A DNA stretch of 40,549 nucleotides from Oscillospiraceae bacterium (GTDB lineage: Bacteria > Bacillota > Clostridia > Oscillospirales > Ruminococcaceae), in contig JAGAJY010000092.1 of assembly GCA_017848125.1 (NCBI GenBank), positions 1-40,549 of the forward strand, in the 5' to 3' direction. Below, in pieces: positions 1 to 6,887 of the stretch (the first letter of the stretch is position 1; each line of letters opens with the position of its first letter). Under the pieces are notes generated by a model. It did no database searches. It was not told where the DNA came from and saw nothing but the letters and a program-made list of their open reading frames with translations. Both the position numbers and the translations under genes were made by a program.

Positions 1-1131
1 GGTTATAGCGTCAAGCACCTTGGAATCAGCCTCGTCAAGCTTGTCGATGTAGCGGTTTACAGAAGCGGTATCGCCCTTTCTGAGAGCGTCAACAGCGTCG
101 TAAACCAGCTGGATAAGGTTGAGGGAATCTCCGTCCTTATCAGTTCCGCAGCCTGTTATCTCAGCACCGTTGAGGCACATATCAAGAGCAGTCGCAGGAT
201 TTACATTGCCGTTTTCATCGTACTTCATACCCAGACCGATGTCCACATAAATGGGATTTGTTCCGGGGAAACCGTCAGCGTCGCCGCTGGTTGTGGGGCA
301 GTTTATTTCTTTTGAATAAGAAAGCTTGCCGTCTATACCATAGTAATTTATTGTAGCACCGTTTACAGCATTTTTCAGGTCGTCGCCCTCCAGATTAACG
401 GGAATATCGTTGTAGCACACGATCCTTTCATCAGGCTCGGTGGTGAAATCGGGGCTGCCTTTAACGGTGAACTTTATTGTATTGGGGTCGTCCTTGTCGG
501 GACTGCTGTAGTATGTATCGGCTGTGTATTCGGACATATCGGTTATTTCCTGTCCGTCAGCGTCATAGAACTTGTCGGGCATTGTAAATGTGCCTGCTTC
601 AAGAACTGTGCCGTTCTGCTCAGCGGTATCAGGCTGATTTCCGAGAATAAGCACACTGCCGTCAGCCATGGTTATCTCAACCTTTGAGTGAACGGTAAAA
701 GGAGTCTTGTCGTTGCTTGCCGAACCAAACATCTGCCTTGTGGCGAAGTCGGTGTTCATATCCTGGAGCATATGCTCAGCCTGCTGTTCAAGCTCCAGAG
801 CGATAATATCAAGCTCTGTCTGATCCATAGTATCCTGAACGGAAACTATCTTGGATTTTACATTGAGATAGGTCTTGTCGGCAATATCGTAAAGAGCGTC
901 CTCCGCAGCGTAGTAAAGGTCCTTTGCTGTTTTGAGGTTTTCGTCATAGACCTTGAGGTTTTCAAGGGATTTTCTTACATGAGCCGCCTTTGCCGCAGAG
1001 GAGGAATCCTCGCTGGCACGGTTGTATTTACGCTGAGTAAGTATCTTTGTCTGGCTTTTCAGATAGTCTGAAAGAAGCCCGTTATAGCTGTTTAAGAAAG
1101 TGCCGCTGAAGGCATTTGTAGTAACTCTCAT
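1..1131 (-). CDS. flgL: Flagellar hook-associated protein 3 FlgL, 3' part missing
   Basis: This is the second hook-filament junction protein, which sits between FlgK and the flagellin filament outside the cell. The minus-strand frame opens with ATG at 1131 and stays open for 377 codons to the window edge, so the C-terminus is missing. The N-terminus reads MRVTTNAFSGTFLNSYNGLL, followed by a long alpha-helical region (roughly residues 20-110) rich in Ala, Leu, Lys and Glu. That resembles the D0 coiled coil of flagellin-like proteins. A beta-rich middle domain follows, with many Asp, Gly and Thr residues. It lies 36 bases downstream of flgK on the same strand with AAGGAGAT just upstream of the start. 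This is the standard Firmicute order flgM-flgN-flgK-flgL. The call rests on position and the N-terminal helix pattern. Confidence 0.85.
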   Translation of the reverse strand, partial: MRVTTNAFSGTFLNSYNGLLSDYLKSQTKILTQRKYNRASEDSSSAAKAAHVRKSLENLKVYDENLKTAKDLYYAAEDALYDIADKTYLNVKSKIVSVQDTMDQTELDIIALELEQQAEHMLQDMNTDFATRQMFGSASNDKTPFTVHSKVEITMADGSVLILGNQPDTAEQNGTVLEAGTFTMPDKFYDADGQEITDMSEYTADTYYSSPDKDDPNTIKFTVKGSPDFTTEPDERIVCYNDIPVNLEGDDLKNAVNGATINYYGIDGKLSYSKEINCPTTSGDADGFPGTNPIYVDIGLGMKYDENGNVNPATALDMCLNGAEITGCGTDKDGDSLNLIQLVYDAVDALRKGDTASVNRYIDKLDEADSKVLDAIT

Positions 1132-1167
1132 TGGGTTTTCATCTCCTTGTTGGTTTCAGACTATATA

Positions 1168-2994
1168 TTAAAGTCCGACTCTGCCTGTGCCGTTGATAAG
1201 CTTGTCAAGGCACTCGTCAAGTGCGTTAATCATTCTGGAAATGGCGTTGTACCACTTCTGATAGTTCATCATATTAACGCCTTCCTCGTCCATACTTACA
1301 CCCATAACCGAATCTCTTGCCTCGGAAACGCTTGTGAGCATAATATTTACCGAATCAAAGCTTCCCAGCTCATATTCAAGATCGCCGCCCACGGTCTGAC
1401 CGTAATACTGGATAAAGCCCTCAAATGTGAACTTGTCAGGCTCTTTGCCGAAATTGTGATCCTTGTCGAATACGGAAAGAATCTTGTTGATATAGGAGTT
1501 ATCCAGCTGATCGTAATTGTAGTCGAGATTGCCCTCTGCGTCAATATTGGGGTGAACACAGCGGAGAACATTTCTCTGCCAGCTTTCGGCGATTTTCAGA
1601 TTCTCAACCTCGCCGTCCTCAACTGCACCGTCTTCAAACTCAAACAGCTTGAACTGCTGGTCTGCGGGAGCTGTTGCATTGTATTCCTCGTAGATCAAGT
1701 TAAATTCCTTTACCATAGCGTTTGCAAAGGCTCTGATGGTTTCCTGATAATACTTGATGCCGTTGTACATATTCTCATTATTGACCGCATAGCAGCCCTT
1801 ACCGTTGTAGCAGTCGAAAAGACCTGTTACAGAGCCGCCTTCAAGCTTTTCTGTACGCTCGTCAACAGTAATTGCATAGGAAGGAAGCTCAGCTATCTGT
1901 TCAGGCGACATAATATCCTTGTTGTTTGTAAAGATGGGAGAATATCTGATTCCCTCGTCGTTTGCAAGCTTGATAATATCTCTTTCAAGCTCCTGAGCCT
2001 TCTTTACCTCGCCGCTGTAGATGTACTGATTGAGCGCCTTTATATCAGTGGTAAGCTTTTCGTTGGTTTCAATGTCTGCGGTTATCTGACGCTCGCACTT
2101 CTTCCATTCCTTTTCGCTGTTGAGGGAGCTTACAAAAAGCTCTGCAAAGTCGTTTCTTTCCTCGATCTCATCGGTGAAAACAATATCCGTCTTTGCATAA
2201 GCGTCGTTTGAAACCAGCAGAACGTCCTTGAACTTAACATCATATGTACCGTCCTGCTTCTGCTCAACGCTGATGTTCATATACTGAGCAAGCTCGTCGC
2301 AGAGCTTGTTGAAATTATCCTTAAGCTCCAGAGGACCGTACTCGATTTCAGCCTCGTAACCTGCCTTTGTGGCGATTACGTTGTCCATCTGAACGTAAGC
2401 GTCCTTTATCTGCTTGTTAAGAGAAGCAAGCTGAGTGAGAATGGTGTTGACCCTGTTGTTTGTAGCGTCAATATCCTCTCTTGTGGCAAGCTCCACCTCG
2501 CCAATTCTTGTATCGAAGTTTTTGAGAACGTTGATGACAGATTCAGCTGAGTTCATTGCAACCGTAGCAAGGTCCTGTCTGTCTGCGCCTGTAGCCGAGA
2601 AGGACTGGAAAGCCGCTTTCAGCTCGCCGAAAATTGCGCTGAGACCCGATTCCGCATTCTCAACATCGTCGAGAATATCTTCAATATCCGAAAGCACCGT
2701 TGTCTTTGCGCCTGTGTCGCAAAGCTCGGAGCTGTATCGTCTTACCTTGTTGTCGAGGAGCTTATCTCTTATCTGAGTAACGCCCAGAGCGTCCGCACCC
2801 TTTCCCGCAAGGGAAACCTGTGTATTATAGCCAAGGCTGCCTGCGGTGTTTGCAACGGAAACTATGTCAAGGCGTTGTCTTGAATAGCCCTCGGTTTTGA
2901 TGTTTGAAATGTTGTGACCTGTAATATCAAGACCCTTCTGTGCAAGCTGGAGACTGTCTCTCTGCACATAAAGACCGAAAAATGATGATGCCAT
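1168..2994 (-). CDS. flgK: Flagellar hook-associated protein 1 FlgK
   Basis: FlgK (608 residues) is the first junction protein on the distal end of the hook and is secreted by the flagellar export apparatus. The N-terminus has the classic rod/hook/FlgK signature: a short helix, then QLAQKGLDITGHNISNIKTE at about residues 16-35, then GYSRQRLD. A predicted coiled-coil helical segment covers about 90-200. The C-terminus, about 545-608, carries the second half of the D0 coiled coil with GVSMDEEGVNMMNYQKWYNA, the usual FlgK ending that pairs with the N-terminal helix. Length is normal for the family. It lies 26 bases downstream of flgN with GGAAGAT upstream of the ATG. It is probably transcribed from the sigma-D promoter upstream of flgM. 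Confidence 0.95.
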   Translation of the reverse strand: MASSFFGLYVQRDSLQLAQKGLDITGHNISNIKTEGYSRQRLDIVSVANTAGSLGYNTQVSLAGKGADALGVTQIRDKLLDNKVRRYSSELCDTGAKTTVLSDIEDILDDVENAESGLSAIFGELKAAFQSFSATGADRQDLATVAMNSAESVINVLKNFDTRIGEVELATREDIDATNNRVNTILTQLASLNKQIKDAYVQMDNVIATKAGYEAEIEYGPLELKDNFNKLCDELAQYMNISVEQKQDGTYDVKFKDVLLVSNDAYAKTDIVFTDEIEERNDFAELFVSSLNSEKEWKKCERQITADIETNEKLTTDIKALNQYIYSGEVKKAQELERDIIKLANDEGIRYSPIFTNNKDIMSPEQIAELPSYAITVDERTEKLEGGSVTGLFDCYNGKGCYAVNNENMYNGIKYYQETIRAFANAMVKEFNLIYEEYNATAPADQQFKLFEFEDGAVEDGEVENLKIAESWQRNVLRCVHPNIDAEGNLDYNYDQLDNSYINKILSVFDKDHNFGKEPDKFTFEGFIQYYGQTVGGDLEYELGSFDSVNIMLTSVSEARDSVMGVSMDEEGVNMMNYQKWYNAISRMINALDECLDKLINGTGRVGL

Positions 2995-3020
2995 ATTATT
3001 ATCTTCCTTTCAGATACGGA

Positions 3021-3470
3021 TTAAGCGTTTTTGAACATTGTTGAAGCGGAGGCGGATTCCTTTCTCACAGAGCCGTTAATATTGTAGGTGTCAAGCTCGC
3101 CTGTAACGCTTCTTATCTTCTTCAATCTCTCCGATACTATTATGTTGGCAGTATCGTTTATTTCCTTGATTTTATATATAAGCTCGGAAAGGGTGCGCCT
3201 TTGCTCATCAAGACGGGCTTTATACTCATCGGGAGCGTCATTTACTATCTGCTCAAAGGTCTTGCTGTTATCAGACCCAAGGAGAGCAAGCCGCTGCTTT
3301 TCAAGGGAATTTGTTTTCATAATGAACGCCTGCTCTGAGGAGAGGGAAGCCGAAAGCTTCTCTATCTCGTCCTTGTTTATCATATCAAGCTTTGAATATT
3401 CAAATTTCAGAAAGCTTTTGTAATGAGCGTTGTACTCGTCAAAAAAGGCGATAAGTGCATTGTAGTCCAT
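3021..3470 (-). CDS. flgN: Flagellar export chaperone FlgN-like protein
   Basis: This is a small, almost entirely helical, charged protein of about 149 residues, placed between flgM and flgK exactly where FlgN, the chaperone of FlgK and FlgL, is found. Heptad-like Leu/Ile spacing runs through most of the sequence, for example around residues 15-50 and 80-125, fitting the coiled-coil FlgN fold. The reading frame extends to an ATG at 3479, but that ATG touches the GGAAAGGA ribosome binding site directly. The next in-frame ATG, nine bases on at 3470 (MDYNALIAFF), has proper spacing, so I chose it. FlgN sequences are poorly conserved, so the name rests on context, length and helical character. 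Confidence 0.75.
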   Translation of the reverse strand: MDYNALIAFFDEYNAHYKSFLKFEYSKLDMINKDEIEKLSASLSSEQAFIMKTNSLEKQRLALLGSDNSKTFEQIVNDAPDEYKARLDEQRRTLSELIYKIKEINDTANIIVSERLKKIRSVTGELDTYNINGSVRKESASASTMFKNA

Positions 3471-3500
3471 TCTGTTCATTCCTTTCCGAAGGGAGAAGTG

Positions 3501-3791
3501 TTACTGACCGAGAATCGAATCCGCAATTTCCTCGGAGGAAACATTGTAGCTTCCGTTTGCGATCTTTTCAGCGAGAGCCGCAAGTCTTTCGGGAGATGCG
3601 GAGCTTTCGGCTGCTGATTTTGCGGCAGCTCTCAGAGTATCCGAGAAGCTTGCTCTCGAAGCGGAGGAGAAATCAGCCTTGTCGGTGTTTCTTCCCTTGT
3701 TCTTCTGAGCTCTTCCCGAAACGGGCTTTGAGAGGGATTCGCTTGCGTATCTGTAAGCGCTTATTGCTGATGTGTAATTCTTGATTTCCAT
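3501..3791 (-). CDS. flgM: Anti-sigma-28 factor FlgM
   Basis: FlgM holds the flagellar sigma factor inactive until the hook is finished, then is exported through it. The protein (about 96 residues) has a polar, probably unfolded first half rich in Ser, Ala and Lys. Its C-terminal half is the sigma-binding part, about residues 58-96, with RLAALAEKIANGSYNV followed by SSEEIADSIL. This matches the FlgM pattern of a helix, a short NGxY turn and a second helix. The frame opens at GTG 3812 and ATG 3803, but the ribosome site GAAAGGA overlaps those. I place the start at ATG 3791 (MEIKNYTSAI), leaving 12 bases of spacing. It is first in the flgM-flgN-flgK-flgL unit, preceded by a sigma-D-type promoter. 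Confidence 0.85.
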   Translation of the reverse strand: MEIKNYTSAISAYRYASESLSKPVSGRAQKNKGRNTDKADFSSASRASFSDTLRAAAKSAAESSASPERLAALAEKIANGSYNVSSEEIADSILGQ

Positions 3792-3854
3792 AAATTCGTT
3801 CATTCCTTTCACAATGGAATTTAAACATAGTTATCCCTATTATTCTTATAATAT

Positions 3855-3881
3855 ATATCGGCACGGGCATACAGAAACTTA
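3855..3881 (-). promoter_or_regulatory. Sigma-D (sigma-28) promoter upstream of flgM
   Basis: Read on the minus strand this is TAAG, 15 bases, GCCGATAT. The known Bacillus sigma-D consensus is TAAA, about 15 bases, GCCGATAT, so the -10 half is a perfect match and the -35 half matches three of four bases. It lies about 65 bases upstream of the chosen flgM start. Placing flgM under the sigma factor it inhibits gives the expected feedback loop. Confidence 0.85.
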
Positions 3882-3953
3882 AGTAAATACTAAAATATTT
3901 TTTGATTATTTTTATACTCATAGTATAATTCCTGTCATATATACAAACAGCAA

Positions 3954-3979
3954 ACGGGTGAGACGCATATCCCACCCGT
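3954..3979 (-). terminator. Hairpin ending the chemotaxis operon
   Basis: ACGGGTG (3954-3960) pairs with CACCCGT (3973-3979) just after the stop of the second cheW. The T-rich tail on the minus strand is interrupted, so termination may be partial, letting some chemotaxis transcripts run into flgM. Confidence 0.55.
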
Positions 3980-3984
3980 AATGA

Positions 3985-4458
3985 TCAACTGTTATTATCC
4001 ATAAAATCGCCTATAGCTTCTATCATAGAATCGGTAAGGAGCATCTCGGGGCTGATTATCATAATTATCTTGCCGTCAGCCTTGTAAACACCCTTGATAT
4101 ATTTTCCTGTAGAGCCTGAGATAGAGGGAGGAGGCGAGATCTCCGACGTATCAAAATCCACAACAGCGCAAACGCTGTCCACCATAAATCCCAGATATTC
4201 GGACTTTACGCTGCCGTTTGATTCGGTTACTATTATGCACGCCTTGTCGGTGACCTCCAAAGGCGGCTGATGGAAACGCACCCTCATATCAATGATGGGA
4301 ACAATATCTCCACGCAGATTCACAACGCCCTTGCCGTATTCGGGAAACTCAGGCACGGGAGATATACGTCCGCAGCCGTTGAGAATTTCCTTCACGCAGT
4401 TTATGCTGATTGCGAAGGTCTGCCCCGACAGCTCATAGGTTAAGTATTTTTCTTCCAT
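3985..4458 (-). CDS. cheW: Chemotaxis coupling protein CheW (second copy)
   Basis: CheW is a cytoplasmic adaptor joining chemoreceptors to the CheA kinase. The protein is 157 residues and consists of a single CheW domain. Visible landmarks are the start EEKYLTYELSGQTFAISINC, the GKGVVNLRGDIVPIIDMRVR stretch at about residues 45-65 (the hallmark NLRG motif) and the late GFMVDSV segment. It is the last gene of the chemotaxis operon, four bases after cheB, which suggests coupled translation. It differs clearly from the upstream cheW at 6401-6868, so it is not a recent duplicate. Two CheWs may serve different receptor sets, or one may act like CheV without its receiver domain. Confidence 0.92.
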   Translation of the reverse strand: MEEKYLTYELSGQTFAISINCVKEILNGCGRISPVPEFPEYGKGVVNLRGDIVPIIDMRVRFHQPPLEVTDKACIIVTESNGSVKSEYLGFMVDSVCAVVDFDTSEISPPPSISGSTGKYIKGVYKADGKIIMIISPEMLLTDSMIEAIGDFMDNNS

Positions 4459-4462
4459 TATA

Positions 4463-5521
4463 TTAGTTCCTTTCGGAATTGGTTATTCGCTTCATAATAA
4501 TGCCGCTGATATTTTCGATAGGGGCTTCCTCGCATACAGCACCCATTTTGTAAGCCTCCATAGGCATACCGTAAACCACGCAGGTCTCCTTGTTCTGACC
4601 TATGGTATAGCCGCCTGCACGTCTTATTTTAAGCAGACCCTTTGCACCGTCAGCGCCCATTCCCGTCAGCAGTGCGGCAACAGAGTGCTTTCCGGCACAT
4701 TCCGCAACGCTTGTGAACATTACGTCAACGGAAGGACAGTGACCCGAGACCTTTTCGCCCTCATGGCTGGATATGTAATATCCCCTTGCGTCCTTGCGAA
4801 GCTCCATATGAAAGCCGCCTGCGGCAATAACGCACATTCCCTTTTTCAGCCGCATACCGTCAGCGGCTTCAAAAACCGCCAGAGCAGAGCTTCTGTTAAG
4901 CCTTTCGGCGTACATTTTCGTGAAAACAGGGGGCATATGCTGGGTTATTATCACAGGGGGGCAGTTTTTCGGAAGCTTTTTCACAACGACCTCCAGAGCG
5001 TCCGTGCCGCCTGTTGAAGCTCCCAGAGCAACAATATCAACTGTATTTCCCGAGGGTATGGGCATATTCTGAGCAGGCTCGGACCTTCTGCTCACAGGCA
5101 GCTCGGAGTGAGTCACACCGGGATGAGCGGAGGCTGCGTTTTTGGGGCCCAGCCTTATAATATCCGAAGCCACAGCATTTATAAATGCGCTGACTCTTTC
5201 AGGCTCAGATACGTCTGGCTTGACGTGTGCACCTGCGGCACCTGCACTCGGTGCCTCCCTTACCTTTTCCTCAAGAGAGGTTATCATAATAACAGGCAGG
5301 GGATACTGGGGAAGAAGCTTTTTCAGGAATCTGATACCGTCCATTCTGGGCATTTCAAAGTCCAGAGTCATAACGTCAGGCTCAAGCTCAAGGATCTTGT
5401 CTCTTGCCTGATAGGGGTCTGATGCAGTACCCACAACGGTTATTTCATTAAATTCCGAAAGTCGTTTTCTCAGCAGCTCTGCAAAAACAAGAGAGTCATC
5501 GACAACGAGAACCTTTACCAA
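4463..5521 (-). CDS. cheB: Chemotaxis methylesterase/glutamine deamidase CheB
   Basis: CheB removes methyl groups from receptor glutamates and deamidates glutamines, giving adaptation. The N-terminal receiver domain (about residues 1-120) has the acidic pair D8-D9 in VKVLVVDDS, the phospho-acceptor D54 in TLDFEMPRMDG and the T-K pair further on. The C-terminal esterase domain has its catalytic triad: S169 in GASTGG, H195 in TQHMPP and D291 in TGMGADG. Length is 352 residues from the TTG at 5521, which I prefer because GAAAGGAAGG lies about nine bases upstream of it. The ATG at 5554 would put this ribosome site inside the gene. It sits between cheR and cheW. Confidence 0.95.
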   Translation of the reverse strand: MVKVLVVDDSLVFAELLRKRLSEFNEITVVGTASDPYQARDKILELEPDVMTLDFEMPRMDGIRFLKKLLPQYPLPVIMITSLEEKVREAPSAGAAGAHVKPDVSEPERVSAFINAVASDIIRLGPKNAASAHPGVTHSELPVSRRSEPAQNMPIPSGNTVDIVALGASTGGTDALEVVVKKLPKNCPPVIITQHMPPVFTKMYAERLNRSSALAVFEAADGMRLKKGMCVIAAGGFHMELRKDARGYYISSHEGEKVSGHCPSVDVMFTSVAECAGKHSVAALLTGMGADGAKGLLKIRRAGGYTIGQNKETCVVYGMPMEAYKMGAVCEEAPIENISGIIMKRITNSERN

Positions 5522-5566
5522 TTTTCGAGACCTTCCTTTCGGCTTTTCAAGCATACGCTTGGAACA

Positions 5567-6376
5567 TTATTTTTCCCGTCTGTAGATGGCGGTCTTTATA
5601 TAAGAATATCTTGTGTTTCTTGAAACATTTTCGGCGTGACCGATAAACAGGTAGCCGCCCTTTTTGGTAACATCGTAGAATCTTTCGATAAGAGCGTTTT
5701 TTGTCTCCGTATCGAAATATATCATAACATTGCGGCAGCTGATAAGGTCAAAGGGCTTTTTGCATACGATAGGGTCCATCAGGTTGAATTTTTTGAAAAC
5801 GACCTCCTTGCGGATTCGTTCAATTACCTGATAATTTTCCCCGTCAATACGCTTGAAATAGTTATCTATCCACTTTGAAGGAAGTCCGTCCAGCATTTCC
5901 TCCGTGTAAATACCTGCCTTGGCGGTACGGAGCACATCGGTGTCAAGGTCGGTAGCCAGGATAGTAGTGTCCCAGCCTGCCTTTCTTCCGCCGAAATAAT
6001 CGTCAATGGTCATAGCGATGGTGTAAGGCTCCTGACCTGTCGAAGAAGCGGCGCACCATATACGGGCGTCCTTGTCCCTTACGGTGGATTCGATATAGGG
6101 GAGCACAGTGCTTTCAAGGAATTTGAAATGCTCAGGCTCTCTCATAAAGAAGGTGTGATTGGTGGTGAGCTTGTTTACCAGACGGATAGTTTCCTTGCCC
6201 GTGCTGTCGCTGAGGGCAAAGTTTATGTAATCATTGAAGCTTGTGAAGCCTGTCTGGGAAACGATGCTCGTCAGTCTGCCTTCAATAAGAACACGTTTCT
6301 TTTCAAGATTTATACCGTAATTTGTCTTGATAAAATCGACCAATCGGTAAAAATCATTGTCTGTAAGCTTTAGCAT
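5567..6376 (-). CDS. cheR: Chemotaxis receptor methyltransferase CheR
   Basis: CheR transfers methyl groups from S-adenosylmethionine to receptor glutamates, opposing CheB. It has 269 residues, normal for the family. The small N-terminal helical domain (about 1-75) ends at KLTTNHTFFMREPEHF, the conserved CheR motif. The Rossmann-type catalytic part carries IWCAASSTGQEPYTIAM (cofactor binding, about 105-125), ATDLDTDVL (the acidic end of strand 2) and FDLISCRNVMIYFD (about 205-220). GGAGG lies upstream of the ATG. It lies between the upstream cheW and cheB in the operon, 24 bases after the former. Confidence 0.96.
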   Translation of the reverse strand: MLKLTDNDFYRLVDFIKTNYGINLEKKRVLIEGRLTSIVSQTGFTSFNDYINFALSDSTGKETIRLVNKLTTNHTFFMREPEHFKFLESTVLPYIESTVRDKDARIWCAASSTGQEPYTIAMTIDDYFGGRKAGWDTTILATDLDTDVLRTAKAGIYTEEMLDGLPSKWIDNYFKRIDGENYQVIERIRKEVVFKKFNLMDPIVCKKPFDLISCRNVMIYFDTETKNALIERFYDVTKKGGYLFIGHAENVSRNTRYSYIKTAIYRREK

Positions 6377-6400
6377 ACTGCGTCAATACCTCCAAGCGGA

Positions 6401-6868
6401 TTACTGCTCCATAACAAGCTTTTCACAGTTAAGAAGGAGCTTGATTCCTTCGGAGTTTTCTATAATGTTCTTGATATAGTGGTTTGTGTTAACATTCTTG
6501 TTGACAGGTGTGGAGCAGATCTCTCCGGGCTTAGCCTGAGTCACCTCACGGACTCTGTCAACGATAATGCCTGCCTGCTCGCCGTTCTCAAATTCAAGCA
6601 CGATGATACAGGTACGCTCGTCATAAGGGATCTCCTCCTGACCGAAGCGGCGTCTTACGCTGATGATAGGCACGGTCTTACCTCTGAGGTTGATGATACC
6701 CTTTATATAATCGGGCACTCTGGGAACAACGGTTATCTGCTCGATGCCGATTATTTCGTTTATGTACTTTATTTCAATTCCGTAAACCACGTTGTCGATG
6801 GTGAAAAGGAGCACCTCGCCGCCTGCGGAAACGAAATCCTTGTTTTCTTCCTTGGTGTAATTGCTCAT
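6401..6868 (-). CDS. cheW: Chemotaxis coupling protein CheW (first copy)
   Basis: This CheW adaptor has 155 residues and follows cheA by 19 bases. The domain begins at EVLLFTIDNVVYGIEIKYIN. It contains the conserved DYIKGIINLRGKTVPIISVR at about residues 60-80 and GIIVDRVREV at about 110. It has a short polar N-terminal extension of about 15 residues. The ribosome site GGGGAGG is eight bases from the ATG. Its position directly behind cheA, and its closer match to typical CheW, suggest it is the main receptor-kinase coupler; the copy at 3985-4458 would be auxiliary. That division of labour is inference. Confidence 0.95.
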   Translation of the reverse strand: MSNYTKEENKDFVSAGGEVLLFTIDNVVYGIEIKYINEIIGIEQITVVPRVPDYIKGIINLRGKTVPIISVRRRFGQEEIPYDERTCIIVLEFENGEQAGIIVDRVREVTQAKPGEICSTPVNKNVNTNHYIKNIIENSEGIKLLLNCEKLVMEQ

Positions 6869-6887
6869 TGAGTAAACCTCCCCAAAC

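Noticed and set aside
1147..2211. Long open frame of 354 codons on the plus strand opposite flgK
   Set aside because: It is the complement of a clear flgK gene; its composition (very rich in Val, Leu, Ile and Cys) is typical of antisense frames, and it has no ribosome site.
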